A DNA stretch of 64,000 nucleotides from Flabesymbios commensalis. Lineage: Eukaryota > Annelida > Polychaeta > Terebellida > Flabelligeridae. A program made the translations under genes and the position numbers. The notes under the pieces were generated by a model. That model did no database searches. It was not told where the DNA came from and saw nothing but the letters and a program-made list of their open reading frames with translations. Shown here in pieces: positions 22,802 to 33,309 of the stretch. Numbering within the stretch: position 1 is the stretch's first letter; each line of letters begins with the position of its first letter. The stretch lies in assembly GCA_964017125.1 (NCBI GenBank), contig OZ024902.1, forward strand, positions 106,312,560 through 106,376,559, written 5' to 3'.

Positions 22802-23439
22802 ATGGCCTGCTGCACATTTGTTTGGACGGTTGGTCTGAATTAAAGTCTTTTTTGGATGTTATTAGCTGATTTTACCAGATTTTTCAGGATTTTAGAGTTA
22901 TTATCATTATTACTATTATTTTTTATTGGATTAAATATCGGTGTATTTTAAACTTTGAGTTATGTCAGCCATGTTAGTTTTTTGTTTGAATACCGTTCTA
23001 TACATGGTTATTCAACTCAATTTCGCTAATTTTACTGCCTAAATTTTTTAAAATGCACTTCGTTTTTCAAAATCATGCATTACAAATCAGGTCACAGGCT
23101 GGTTAGATGTTTGAACCATCAATATATATATATATATAGATTTCTTCTAAGAATGTTCTCTACTATTGTCAAACTGTTACATTAATATGCGTTAGGTACA
23201 TCTGTACATACTGGCTATTTTTCAAGGGAAATTAGGATTTATTTATCATTTTTCAACTTCAAAATTGAGCTTTAATTTGTTGTGCTTGCTCATAAATTAT
23301 GAGTCCTGGTAAGTAGATGGTTAAATGTGTCAACATTTTTCTTTAGTGTGTCTTATCCACAGTGAGGCATTGTCCCGCTTTTGTTTTAGTATTGTGGTTG
23401 AGAGTTCTTCACTTCACCTTCAGCGTGTAGCAGCATTTG

Positions 23440-23760
23440 TAGGCCCCGTGTAGGCATAGCCCGGCGGACGCGAGGCCGGTGTTGCTGCAGTGCTGGGCCA
23501 GCGTCGAAGACGATGGGACAACATTGTACCGACATTGGCTGGACGTTTTCGTGTTTTGCTGGGGAGGCTCTGGGCCTGTGCCGGCGCGTTGCTGGGTCAT
23601 CGTCGTAGACGATGGTCCAGCTTTTGGGTCGACTTTGGCACAGGGTTTTTGCTTGCTAATGCCTGCATTGCCCGGGGGATGCGGGCATCGGACCGATGTT
23701 GTTTTGTTGTTGGGCCGGCGTCCTAAACGGTGGCCCAGCAGTGAAGCCGCTTTGACTCAG
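23440..23760 (+). repeat. GC-rich foldback MITE cluster inside the LINE
   Basis: Three centres follow one another: GGCCAGCGTCGAAGACGATG, GTCATCGTCGTAGACGATGG and GGGCCGGCGTCCTAAACGG. Between them is GTTTTCGTGTTTTGCTGGGG, the family's right end. The base composition is clearly richer in GC than the RT part, in line with separate origin. It lies within the 3' region of the LINE. Confidence 0.7.
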
Positions 23761-23882
23761 ACAAATTTATTCGATTTTCTACATCATACAAAGAAACAAC
23801 AAAACAACAAAAAAAAAAAAAAAAATGCAGAAAACCAGGAGACTTCTACATAGACTTTAGGTCGCTAGCGTAGAAGCCACCT

Positions 23883-23915
23883 AAAAAAATAATATATATA
23901 TATATATATGTATAG
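23883..23915 (+). repeat. (TA)n microsatellite
   Basis: Alternating TA run following CCACCTAAAAAAATAATA. Simple repeat. Confidence 0.9.
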
Positions 23916-24099
23916 AAATAATTGACTTAAGAAAAATATATTACAGCAAATGTGTCTAATTAGCTATAGTGTGTTCATAGTACAAAAAACTACACATGTG
24001 AGCAAACAAAACAATTGACCAAATTACAGTTATTTGAATAATGGGTCGTGGTCTGAGTTTTGCCGGGGGATCTGCTCTCGATATTTTCATATGTGGTGC

Positions 24100-24208
24100 C
24101 CGGCGGACACGACACGTTGAATCAATTTTGGTGTGGCGTTGGTCCAGCGTCGTAGACGGTGAACCAACGTTGGGCCAGCGTTGGTTCGGCGTCGCTTGTC
24201 TGCTGGGT
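24100..24208. mobile_element. foldback MITE, near complete
   Basis: Left arm GCGGACACGACACGTTGAAT, centre GTCCAGCGTCGTAGACGG, right arm ACCAACGTTGGGCCAGCG and the end CGTCGCTTGTCTGCTGGG. The two arms are roughly complementary around the CGTCGTAGACG centre. About 109 bp, no ORF. Confidence 0.65.
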
Positions 24209-24377
24209 AGTTCTTGCATAGCACATAGGCCTAATATTAACTTAATAAATCCCGTGGCAGCCGCAGGACATTGCGCCGGTGTTGTTTTGATGCTTGGCTT
24301 TTGATTAAAGGGCCCAGCATCGAACCAGCCGTGGTTCTTTGTCTGCATAAGTTTTTGCTGTAGACTACTATATGCTG

Positions 24378-24696
24378 GGCGGGGGCCCTAGGGTAGTGGT
24401 TAGCACCGCTGCCTTTCACGCCAGAGTCCGGGGTTCAGTTCCCGGTCTCGGCGGTTTGAAAGAAACAAAAATTGTTTCTTCCCCATCCACGTGTGAAAGT
24501 TAGTATTGCGGGGAGCCTCCGTGACCGAGAGGTAGCGTGCTCGGCCTCAGACCGCCAGGGCTCGAATTTCGAATCCTGTGTCTGGAGGACAGTGTCATCT
24601 CAATCATCTCACCATCCTCAGGAGGTTCTCCTGGCCCAGTTTAGCCTATATGTGCACAAAGGTGGCCTAAAGCCCGATTCATTTCATTTCATTTTT
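24378..24696 (+). mobile_element. SINE with two tRNA-like heads, complete, with TSD
   Basis: The target duplication is ACTACTATATGCTG (24364-24377) and ACTACTATACGCTG (24697-24710), one mismatch. The first head has TAGTGGTTAGCACCGCTG (A-box region) and GGGGTTCAGTTCCCGG (B box near 24433). A linker of about 55 bp carries GAAACAAAAATTGTTTC. The second head has GTGACCGAGAGGTAGCGTGC and GGGCTCGAATTTCGAATCC. The body CTCCTGGCCCAGTTTAGCCT is shared by the other copies, and the tail is a (CATTT)n run. Pol III transcription and LINE-driven retroposition are inferred from the class. It is inserted in the LINE's 3' part. Confidence 0.88.
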
Positions 24697-24963
24697 ACTA
24701 CTATACGCTGATACTATATTGTACTGAAAATGTTTTGTTGTTTCTACTGTATTTGATAATTTTCTGCTATTTAATTAAAAAAAAATACACGTTTTTTGTT
24801 AATTTCATGGGTGGCCCGTACGCTAGCGACCTAAAAGCGTCTTAGTACGGGTCTCCTGGTCGTAATACATTTAAATTGTTTTATGTTTATGTACATCTAA
24901 AAAATTTTATGTTTTATATTTGCGTCCAAATAAATGCATCTGAGTCTGAGTCTGAGTCTACAC

Positions 24964-26710
24964 CATTACTATAAAACAAATTGTGAGGTTTCAGGAAAGG
25001 ATGCATCTTGAAAAATTTGAAGTTGATAAAATTCAAAATGGCCGCCTATCGGCCATTATTCACCTCGACAGGCCTGATATTGCGGAATATCATGAAAACC
25101 GCTCAAGATAGCTACACCATTAATATCAAAGAAATTGTAAGGTTTCAGGAGAGGATGCATCTTGAAAAATTTGAAGTAGATAAAATTCAAAATGGCCGCC
25201 TATCAGCCATTATTCACCTCGACAGGCCTGATATTGTGGAATATCATGAAAACCGCTCAAGATATCTACACCATTACTATAAAACAAATTGTAAGGCTTC
25301 AGGAGAGGATGCATTTTGAAAAAATTCAACTCGTCCAAGTTCAAAATGGCCGCCAATCGGCCATTATTCACTTTCACATGGCCGTTATTTGGTAAACCGT
25401 GCTAGATGGCTAGACCATCACTATAAAACAAAATGTGTGATTTCAGGAGAGGATGCATCTTGAAAAAATTTGACTCGATGAAATTCAAAATGGCCGCTTA
25501 TCGGCCGTTATTCACTTTAACATGGCCGTTATTTGGTGAACCGTGCTAGATGGCTAGACCATTACTGTAAAACGAAATGTGAGATTTCAGATGAGGATGC
25601 ATCTTGAAAAAAATTGACTTGATCAAATTTAAAATGGCTGCCTTTTCGGCCATTAATTAATTTCACATGGCTGATATTTGGTAAACCGTGCTAGATGGCT
25701 AGACCATTACCTGATTACTATAAAACAAAGTGTGAGTTTTCGGGGGAGGATGCACCCTGAAAATTTTTAACCTACGAATTCAAAATGGCCGACAATCAGC
25801 ATTATTTACCTCGATAGGCCTGATATCAGGTAAACCGTGCTAGATAGCTAGACCATTACTATAAAACAAAATGTGACGTTTCGAGAGAGGATGCCATTTA
25901 AAAACTTTCGACTCAATCGAATTCAAAATGGCCGCCTATCGGCCACTATTTACTTTCACATTGCTAATATTTGGTAAACCGTGTTAGATAGCTGGACCAT
26001 TACTATAAAACAAAATGTGAGATTACAAGAGAGGATGCATCTTGAAAAAAATTGACTCGATCAAATTCAAAATGGCCGCCTATCGGCCATTATTCACTTT
26101 CACATAGCCGGTTTTTGGTAACCGTACTAGATGGCTAGACCATTACTATAAAACAAAATGTGAGATTTCAGGAGATGATGCATCTTGAAAAATTTTGACT
26201 TGATAAAATTGAAAATGGCCTCCTATCGGCCATTATTCACTTTCACATGGGCGATATTTGGTAAACCGTGCTAGATGGCTAGACCATTACTATAGAATGA
26301 AATGTGAGATTTCAGCTGAGGATGCATCTTGGAAAATTTTGACTTGATCAAATTCAAAATGGCCGCCTTTAGGCCATTATTCACTTTCACATGGCCGATA
26401 TTTGGTAAACTGTGCTAGATAGCTGGACGATTACTATAGAATGAAATGTGCATCTTGAAAAATTCTGACTCGATCAAATTCAAAATGGCCCCCTATCGGC
26501 CATTATTTACTTTAACATGCCCAAAATTTTGCAAACTGTGTTAGATGTTAGTCCATTACTATAAACAAAATTTGAGGTTTCGGGGGAGGATGCACCCTAA
26601 GATTTTAACTAGTTTATATCGAATTCAAAATGACCGTAAATCAGCTATTAGTTACCTCGATTGGCCTGATATCGGGTAAACCGTGCCAGATAGGTAGACC
26701 ATTACTGGGA
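24964..26710 (+). repeat. array of about 12 units of ~145 bp in copy 2
   Basis: Cores AAAATGGCCGCC or variants lie near 25037, 25190, 25343, 25487, 25630, 25784, 25925, 26071, 26213, 26356, 26484 and 26624. The unit at 25343 is the one copy 1 has lost. Units share ACCGTGCTAGATGGCTAGAC and ATTATTCACTTTCACATGG. Confidence 0.85.
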
Positions 26711-26922
26711 TACTGATTAGGATCATTAATTTCAATGGAGGTTTGCAATCTCTGACAGACTGTCTAGTTCTTATCTTACTCTTAGACTGAGCTTCCTAGA
26801 CCTAGTTGTCTTGCGTCTTGAGTTTTGACCTAGCCTAGGACTACATTAAAAACCCTACACAAAATTGCTTAAATCAAATTCTAATTCGTCGCGGGAGCTC
26901 CTGGACTTATGTAGTCTTGTTT

Positions 26923-26946
26923 TAGTAGAGAATGCATTCTCTACTA
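26923..26946. repeat. perfect 24-bp palindrome
   Basis: TAGTAGAGAATG followed at once by its exact complement CATTCTCTACTA. It sits at the right border of the 2.5-kb repeat copy 2 and at the start of the 9905-type dispersed repeat. Confidence 0.95.
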
Positions 26947-27160
26947 TTTCAGTGTAGCCGGGTTGAATGTATTTTAATGTGGATCGATTCCACGACAATA
27001 ACGTCGGATTTGTTGAGCTGAGAACATATCTAACACCATGTGTCTGTTAAAAAGAACTTTTTTCATTGCACTACGAGCTTAAATTTTGAGATTTATAATC
27101 TCAGATAAACACAGTTAAATATCGGTTTTCTGTCATACAATGTCCGCCATCTGACAGGCA
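26923..27160 (+). repeat. dispersed repeat shared with 9905-10170
   Basis: Same order of blocks as at 9905: TTTAGTAGAG, ACGACAATAACGT, AACATATCTAACACCATGTG, a CATTGCACTACG block and TTTTGAGATTT. No ORF. Confidence 0.6.
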
Positions 27161-27359
27161 ACGTGGCCCACTCCACAGGGTAGGCCTATACATGCATGAC
27201 ATGTATACAGGTACACCTCCTTCACTGCTGATAAGTGAGTGGATGAGGTCAGTTAGGTGACGTCACGCATGACCCTAGTGTGACCTGACTTTTGACCTAT
27301 CTACCACCGAACTACAGCAGGGCCACCCAGAAAGCCTGGCGTGGCATATAATACAGTGT

Positions 27360-27610
27360 GTGGTTGTACACAGTGTCTTCTCTAGCGCTGTTTCAGTGTT
27401 GGTCCGATGCACACAGTGCTGGGACAGCGCTTACAGCAAGTGAGAATGATATAGTAAAGCGAGTGGAGTTACGCAGCAAGCACGACACGTGTGTGTTTGC
27501 TGGGCTGTCACCGTGACATCACCAGTCTCACAACAGTGTTGTCACTCACCACGTGTCATTGCAAGGGTGATAGCCATCTCGTGTTTGCTGGGGACAGACG
27601 AGCGGAAAAG
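27360..27610. repeat. degenerate foldback MITE fragments
   Basis: GTGTTTGCTGGGCTGTCACC and TCTCGTGTTTGCTGGGGACA are two right-end signatures of the foldback family 100 bp apart; other arms are hard to trace. Confidence 0.5.
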
Positions 27611-28477
27611 GGTAAACCAATATGTTCCCACCTCTCTGTGAGAGGGGAGACATAATACACCATCCTCTAAAAATATGGACCCACCACACGCATTATACAT
27701 ACTGCAGTTGCAAATAGCCTCTGATCAATTTTACTTTACTCTGTGAATTATGAAGCTATCCGTTATCATTATTGTGCAAGAAAATCAGGGAAAAGTATTA
27801 TTTTTTTCAAAAAATAGGTGGACACACTAAGCATTGCACAATAGATGAACACATGATACAATGTACCCTGATATAATTTATATTGTTTTTATTCGAGCAG
27901 CGTTGATCATCGAGAAGTATTTTCGATCTTCCCAACACATGTGTATAATTACTTATTTTCACCATAGGCTAAACATGTATGGATTCAAGTCCTGATAATT
28001 TTGCACAAAATGTCAAAATATATAATTTCTGAAAGCGTAATAGATTGATTAGCAATACAGGACACTTGATATTTTTTTCATAATGAGTGACCATTTTTGA
28101 AAACAAGTGTCCGAACATAATATTAGAAGAACAGTAGCCTACAATAATTTCATTGTCGAGGTGGATCCATATTTTTAGAGGGCGGTGTACTATAATTTTA
28201 CCTCAAAATCAAACATTTATATCACATATACCAATATGATCATCGTTATTCAAAAAAACAGTGTTTGTACAATCTTACCTGTTAAATGACGATGTAATAG
28301 GCCCTATCCTTTTTGAAATTTTCGGACCCTGTGACTTGTCAGTCAGGACCATTTTGTTTGCAAACGAACTGGCAGTCGGTATAGGCTAATGTGAGTAATT
28401 TTTTGGGGTATCATTATATACATTTGTATGTGTAAAACCAGTTTCTACAGAACGATTTCCAGTGAGAGAGTTATTAG
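27611..28477. other. intergenic, nothing recognised
   Basis: AT-rich sequence with no exon-like ORF, tandem repeat or terminal inverted repeat that I can support. Confidence 0.45.
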
Positions 28478-28696
28478 CCCTTAAAGCCCTCACGAGGCAT
28501 TAAAGCATCATTTTACATCCCTGAAAACAGACTAATTTACCTACAACCAAGGGTTTTAAAACAATAATTTGGGCATTTTTTTTTAATTTTTCACCCATAT
28601 CAAATCATCTTCATACACTACAAGCCGAGAATTGCGACAGCAATTCGCGGCTTGTAGTGGATGAAGTTGATAATGGTAAATTCAGACTTGAAAGGG
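28478..28696. mobile_element. piggyBac-like MITE (TTAA family)
   Basis: Right end GAAAGGG followed by TTAA (28697-28700); left end TTAG then CCCTTAAAGCCC, so the left target copy has one change. Inside is an 18-20-bp stem: CATACACTACAAGCCG and CGGCTTGTAGTGGATG around AATTGCGACAGCAATT. Similar plan to 15288-15517, about 219 bp, no ORF. Confidence 0.68.
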
Positions 28697-28977
28697 TTAA
28701 ATGTATGCCTATGATGGGATACCTGAACGTTTGCAGTCGATAGCCCGCGTGATCTAATTTTATTTCTTATTTTTAAAGGCAAGAAATGGTCCCAAAATCG
28801 TTAGGAATTGGGCGATTTTACGGGTCGTTGTGACAAAGGTATAAGTAAGATATAAGTAGGATATAACCTCAAATAAGCGGCGGATTCTTGTCCAGGTACA
28901 TCCGTTTAAAAACAACCCTAGTCGTGTATTAATTATTTCATTTTAAACGACGGCGTTAATACCGATCGTCAATGAAT

Positions 28978-29195
28978 GGGGTTTTAGGCTGAGATGCCAA
29001 AGCCCTCCAGACACACTGGTGGTCTGAGGCCGAGCACGCTACCTCTCGGTCACGGAGGCTCCCCACAATATTAAATCTGTACGAGTGAGCGGGGAAGAAA
29101 CATTTTGTTTCTTTGAAACTTGAAGGCCAGAGAGGGGCTCGAACCCGCGATCTCCCGACTTTCCAAGCAGGCAGTTTAACCACTGCACCCCGCCC
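28978..29195 (-). mobile_element. dimeric tRNA SINE, minus strand, with TSD
   Basis: TCAATGAAT flanks it at 28969-28977 and 29196-29204. On the minus strand the first head reads GCGGGGTGCAGTGGTTAAAC with a canonical B box GGGTTCGAGCCCC (near 29136-29150), then the GTTTC linker. The second head reads GTGACCGAGAGGTAGCGTGC and ends GGTCTGAGG-type sequence read in reverse. It is shorter than 24378-24696 because most of the body and the CATTT tail are absent. Confidence 0.85.
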
Positions 29196-29204
29196 TCAAT
29201 GAAT

Positions 29205-29930
29205 TAATAGAGACTGTATGCAAGATCTTTTGCCACACCTATGGCTATAAAAATAATTAGTTATGGTGAATTAGAGTATATAAAATACCTCCTAGTGATC
29301 ACTTTTTTTTCACTTCATCACAATTTGATGATATACTATATTGCAGTTACGACCACCCTAGGTTACTATTCTAAACAAGAGGCCCAGGGGCCTTGACGTT
29401 TGTCAACAGCATTGCAAAAAAATCAGCTATAAATGTGTCAGGGAATGTATATATATACTCTAAGATGCATTATCATGAAAAGATGTATATCCTTTGTATC
29501 GATCATTGGCATTTATATTATTATGTTCGGTTCCCATAATACATTTTGCTGATTTTACACACGTTCTGAAGCACTGCACCTAATGAAATATGCTTGACAA
29601 AGAATCATTTCACAGGTCTACTATGTTATTATTACAAAAGTGCAATTATTACTTCTTCTGGGACTTTTATAATGCCCCAGCTAGCCAGGAATTTTCACGA
29701 AATCTTTAATTTTCAATTTTAATTCTTCTGTCTAAAATAGGCCTAACAAAGTTGTAAATTATCAGCTTTTACTATTTCTTACTCAGCCATGAAATATACA
29801 GTAGCCCTAATCCATCATTATCACATGTGGACGTAATGCACCCTCATACGTAATGCCAATTATGAAAATCACAATACACACAGTAGACCTAAGGATAAAG
29901 GCCCATGAAGCCTTTCTCAACTCACACGAT
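29205..29930. other. intergenic, nothing recognised
   Basis: AT-rich sequence. No ORF with domain content; no repeat structure. Confidence 0.45.
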
Positions 29931-29992
29931 CTTTGCTGAAATGTTGCTGTAATGTTGTCAGGCCAACGTTGAGTCAGGTGTTAGTTGGCTTT
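29931..29992. repeat. foldback MITE fragment
   Basis: GTAATGTTGTCAGGCCAACG and TTGAGTCAGGTG are core words of the foldback family. Short remnant. Confidence 0.4.
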
Positions 29993-30003
29993 ATCAAATG
30001 CTA

Positions 30004-30290
30004 TGAAATGAAATAAAGGGGGTTCTACACCACATATAGGCTAAACTGGGTAAGGAGAACATGATGATGGTGAGATGAATGGGGTGTCACTGCCCTCCAG
30101 ACACAGGATTCGAAATTGAGCCCTGTTGGTCAACGGCCGAGCACACTAACTCTCGGTCACGGAGGCTGCCCACAATATTCAATATTTACGATTGAACGGG
30201 GAGGAAACATTTTGTGTCTTTGAAACTTGAATGCCAGAGCAGGAGACGAATCCGAGACTTTCCTAACAGGAAACAGGACCCCCCCCCCCG
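30004..30290 (-). mobile_element. dimeric tRNA SINE, minus strand, diverged
   Basis: Read on the minus strand, the tail is ATTTCATTTCATAG at the left end (30004-30016). Then come the body (ACCCAGTTTAGCCTATATG), the TCTCACCATCATCATG block, the second head with CTCGGCCG, and GTTTC linker sequence (near 30215-30230). The first head is poorly preserved and ends in a run of cytosines at 30280-30290. Confidence 0.75.
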
Positions 30291-31756
30291 TCCTTGGTAT
30301 TGTTATTACATATATACAAACACATTACCTGTGGATTTGATATTGGTTCACCATCAGGGGCGCTGCCCAACATTTTTCATATTTTATTCTGCACAACATA
30401 TTAAAAGTGCATAATATATATTGTTCATGTCATTGCTATCCCTTACCTGTGATAATTGACAGGTATGTTTTTACTCTGGTTCTGCCATAATAGTGTTCCC
30501 TGTTCCACTTTGATTTTCATTTATTGCAAAAATGAAAAATATATATTTTAAAGTTTTTATAATCCACATGCACGGCTGGTCCTTGTCTTCATCATTGATG
30601 GTTGGCCAGTAATTGGTAGAAAACAATCAATGAATGGGAAAGCGTGAATTCAACTATGATGCTGTGTAATAAAAAAAAACACTATTGGCCCAGCTGCTTT
30701 ATAGACACTTTATAGCCCTACATATTATTACTTCGAGACATGTTTTTAATATACATATATCCACTTCTAAAGTATGCATACTTTTAGGTGCATCCCAGCA
30801 AATACGATACGGCGAACAGTGGATCAACACTCAAAGGTTTCGAATTTCAGAAGTTTAGCCAGACCAAATATAGAGTTAACTCTATGACAAGGCACGTGTG
30901 ATTGTACTCCAGTGGTATTACCTCATTGTAGTAGTCATCATTTATTAATAATATTACTATTTGTAAATTCAATTCAAAATAAAGTTATGGCTTTGGTACC
31001 ACACATTTTAGTAACTTCTAATTAGATCCCTATTAGCGTGATATTTAGGCCTTTATTACAATGTGATGTTGAATATCAGCTTCCATTGATAAAGTCCATA
31101 ATACAAGAACATAAATTAGGCCTACTATTTGTGTTTTTAGCATAGACTTAGGTTAAAATCTACGTTCAGTTTAACTTGAATATAGCCCAAACATAGGGAC
31201 GCAGACGGTTAATATACGGCAATATAAATAGTTATAATTATATGTATGAGATTGGTACTATTACATATTCAGTGCCCGATTTATAAATTGGAAAAAAGGG
31301 GGCCAAGGGGCCCATGATATTTTTCGGAGGGGGGCGGGGCATTGGCCTTAGACGATGGGGTATGTGACCCATTATTATTTCAAAAGGGGGCATTTTCCCA
31401 ACAACAAATAAAACACTTTAAGGGTCATTCATATCACCTCATATTCCATATTAAACGTTCATCAGGTGTTCATGCTGATAGAAATATATATTGGCGGTTG
31501 TGCTATTATTAAAACCGGAAGAAGAAAAAATGGTTTAACATTCAGCGCTTGCAAGTAGGCTCAATCGACTTCACGTCACCACGCACTCACATGAGTTAAT
31601 ATCACTTGTGTCAATCAATTGCGTCAACAATATTGTTATTGGAGTCGATCACATAGCTTGAGTGCTACTCATTGTCTTCCTCGGGTGCTGTCGGATCTCT
31701 TCTTGGGGCAGTGTCATCAATTTCCTCTGTTGTTGCCGCTAGGCCTACACCTATTC
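30291..31756. other. intergenic, little recognised
   Basis: CCCAGCAAATACGATACGGC near 30797 is a foldback left end. Otherwise there is only AT-rich unique-looking sequence, and no gene. Confidence 0.45.
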
Positions 31757-31959
31757 ACCTTAAACCGCTAAGCGCGACTGTAGTCGCTTTAATCCGTTTT
31801 ATTAGCCATTTAAACATCAAGCTTTGTAAATTGCTTAGTCTTAAATTAGAAATTAATCAAATACGAGTTGTTTTCTCTCACTTAAAGTTGTTGGTCAAGG
31901 TAGTGAGACACAACTCCAGTGTGTGAAAATTTAAATTATTTAATTCAGCGGTTTATGGG
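31757..31959. mobile_element. piggyBac-like MITE (TTAA family)
   Basis: Right end AGCGGTTTATGGG followed by TTAA (31960-31963); left end CCTTAAACCGCT is its inverted partner, with the left target copy eroded. The interior block CACTTAAAGTTGTTGG ... GTGAGACACAACTCC is the same hairpin-forming motif as in 15288-15517. About 203 bp. Confidence 0.65.
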
Positions 31960-32182
31960 TTAATATGTTACTACTATTAGTCACAATGAACAAATTTTCT
32001 ACAATATTTGCTGTACAAAATAAATTTATAGGCCTATTATTATTCGTTATATATTGGTCCATTTTTTTAGATTTTTTTTAGATTTTAATGGCACATATAG
32101 TCTAAGTCTATATAGACATCTACACCACGTTCAAGGTAGAGATTTCCTTTTGAAAATACATTGATAAATGCGGATACAACAG

Positions 32183-32325
32183 GTGTGGCGAAGTTGTGGC
32201 GAGGTTACTTAGGCCCATGTGGCGAGGTTACCAAAGCTGTGGCGAGGTTACTCAGCCTTCTGTGGCGATGTTACCAAACCTGTGGCGAGGTTACCTTGTG
32301 GCGAGGTTACAGTCAGGTTACAGTC
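32183..32325 (+). repeat. minisatellite, about 7 units of GTGGCGAGGTTAC
   Basis: The conserved 13-mer GTGGCGAGGTTAC (with single changes such as GTGGCGATGTTAC) recurs at spacings of 20-31 bp, with variable spacers CAAAGCT, TCAGCCTTCT and CAAACCT. The last units are packed more closely. Nothing coding; three overlapping open frames here are by-products of the repeat. Confidence 0.9.
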
Positions 32326-32819
32326 CAATATTTCGTTGGAATCAGCAACATTTCAACTACATTTTGGTTTCAGTAGCTCGTTTTCTGCCATACTTCATTT
32401 AAATTGTATTGGTAAGCATATAGGCCTATGTTTTGGGTCACTGGGATGCCGAACCTTGACTCTGTTCTAACAACGCTGAGCACTAATACTGAAACTAATA
32501 CAGCGATACACAGCTCACAATTTGACAGTGTGGGCCTTAATGGGCATTTATTGGCGGCACTACCATGTCAAAAATAAGAAATTCTCTATATCTAGCCTAA
32601 CTGGTAAATGCACAGCACAAAAATTCGAAAAACTTTTGCAGTTCTATTCTATGGACATGTTTACATTATATGGTCATATTAATAAGCCAAAATAGAATCA
32701 CTGATTTTTTTATGATTTTAGCCTGAGCCAGTCCCTTTAATTCAGCAGGCAGGGCCTTATCTTCAAAAATCCTATGGCCCACTAAAATTAACTTGTTGCG
32801 TCAAAAACAAAGATATTGC

Positions 32820-33010
32820 TCAAAGTGTGGCGCAGCGATAGAATGATGTTGGGCCAGTTTTATTTTTTGTGGGAATCCCACAATTAGGCCTACTCTTTAT
32901 AAGTCAGGCACTGGGTATTCTTTACATCAGGCGCCAGAAACACCAGATAACACGATACATTGGCCCAATGCTGATGTAATGCTGGGCCACTGTCTGCGAC
33001 GCTTGGCCAA
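32820..33010. repeat. foldback MITE fragments
   Basis: ATGATGTTGGGCCAGTTTTA at the left and TTGGCCCAATGCTGATGTAA, GCTGGGCCACTGTCTGCGAC at the right are diverged arms and centre of the foldback family. Confidence 0.55.
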
Positions 33011-33309
33011 TATTATTCCAATCAAAACCCTTTACGGTCTAATCACTATATTTAATCATGAACATATATTTTATCTGAACACTTCCTAAAGACGAAAGTA
33101 GGCCTACCTAACCTAGGGACCCCAAACGTTATATTGGACATATTCACAAGGACTGGTGTACAGAAATGTCAACCGTTTCTCACACACAGCACCCCTATTT
33201 CCCCTAAATAGGTCACAAACTCAGGCAAAATAAACTTAATAAATAAAAATGTATAGTTCACCATACTCTGTCCCCTTTTCATGTCAGATGGTCGTAATGA
33301 AAGGCTTAA

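Larger units (their letters stand above)
23834..24860. repeat. inverted repeat pair of about 50 bp, 0.93 kb apart
   Basis: Left arm 23834-23882 starts ACCAGGAGAC and contains TTTAGGTCGCTAGCGTA; right arm 24809-24860 contains TACGCTAGCGACCTAAA and ends GTCTCCTGGT. The arms pair over most of their length with a few mismatches. The pair brackets a foldback element and the SINE. It may be the ends of another DNA element inserted in the LINE tail, or a structured part of the LINE 3' UTR. No clear target duplication was seen. Confidence 0.75.
21406..24957 (+). mobile_element. 5'-truncated non-LTR retrotransposon (LINE) insertion
   Basis: The insertion is bounded by a 6-bp target duplication CTACAC at 21400-21405 and 24958-24963. 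The empty site is preserved in copy 1 of the host repeat (GATAGCTACACCATTAC near 5605-5620), so both ends are certain. The 5' end falls inside the reverse transcriptase fingers, so ORF1 and the endonuclease are missing, which is usual for 5' truncation. RT sequence runs to the stop at 22801. The 3' end is a run of TGAGTC hexamers after AATAAATGCATC, a simple-repeat tail rather than poly-A. The 2.1 kb between the stop and the tail is long and contains later insertions: foldback elements at about 23440-23760 and 24100-24208, and a SINE at 24378-24696. By RT motifs it belongs to the Jockey/CR1 group; the clade is not resolved. Confidence 0.9.
20799..26921 (+). repeat. 2.5-kb interspersed repeat, copy 2, split by a LINE
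   Basis: Matches 5001-7538 from TTTTTAGCTCCCGCCGTCAC to the right end TAGTCTTGTT. The two parts are 20799-21405 and 24964-26921 (about 2,565 bp together). The copies look over 90% alike by eye. Left AGCTCCCGC and right GCGGGAGCT are inverted. It is in the same orientation as copy 1, 15.8 kb away, so the two flank the 3' half of ANKRD29 as direct repeats. Confidence 0.87.

Noticed and set aside
24379-24453. Possible tRNA gene with B box GGTTCAGTTCC
   Set aside because: It is followed by a linker, a second tRNA-like head and a (CATTT)n tail, and is flanked by a 14-bp target duplication; related copies occur three more times. It is a SINE head and not a tRNA gene.
25008-25395. Open frames of 67-103 codons in the 145-bp arrays (also 5577-5995)
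   Set aside because: The frames only repeat the tandem unit and the same peptide recurs with each unit. No start context and no known domain.
29125-29195. Possible tRNA gene on the minus strand with canonical GGGTTCGAGCCCC
   Set aside because: Part of the SINE copy flanked by TCAATGAAT duplications; no acceptor stem closes on both sides.
31672-31926. 84-codon open frame
   Set aside because: Overlaps the TTAA MITE at 31757-31959; low-complexity Ser/Val composition and no domain.
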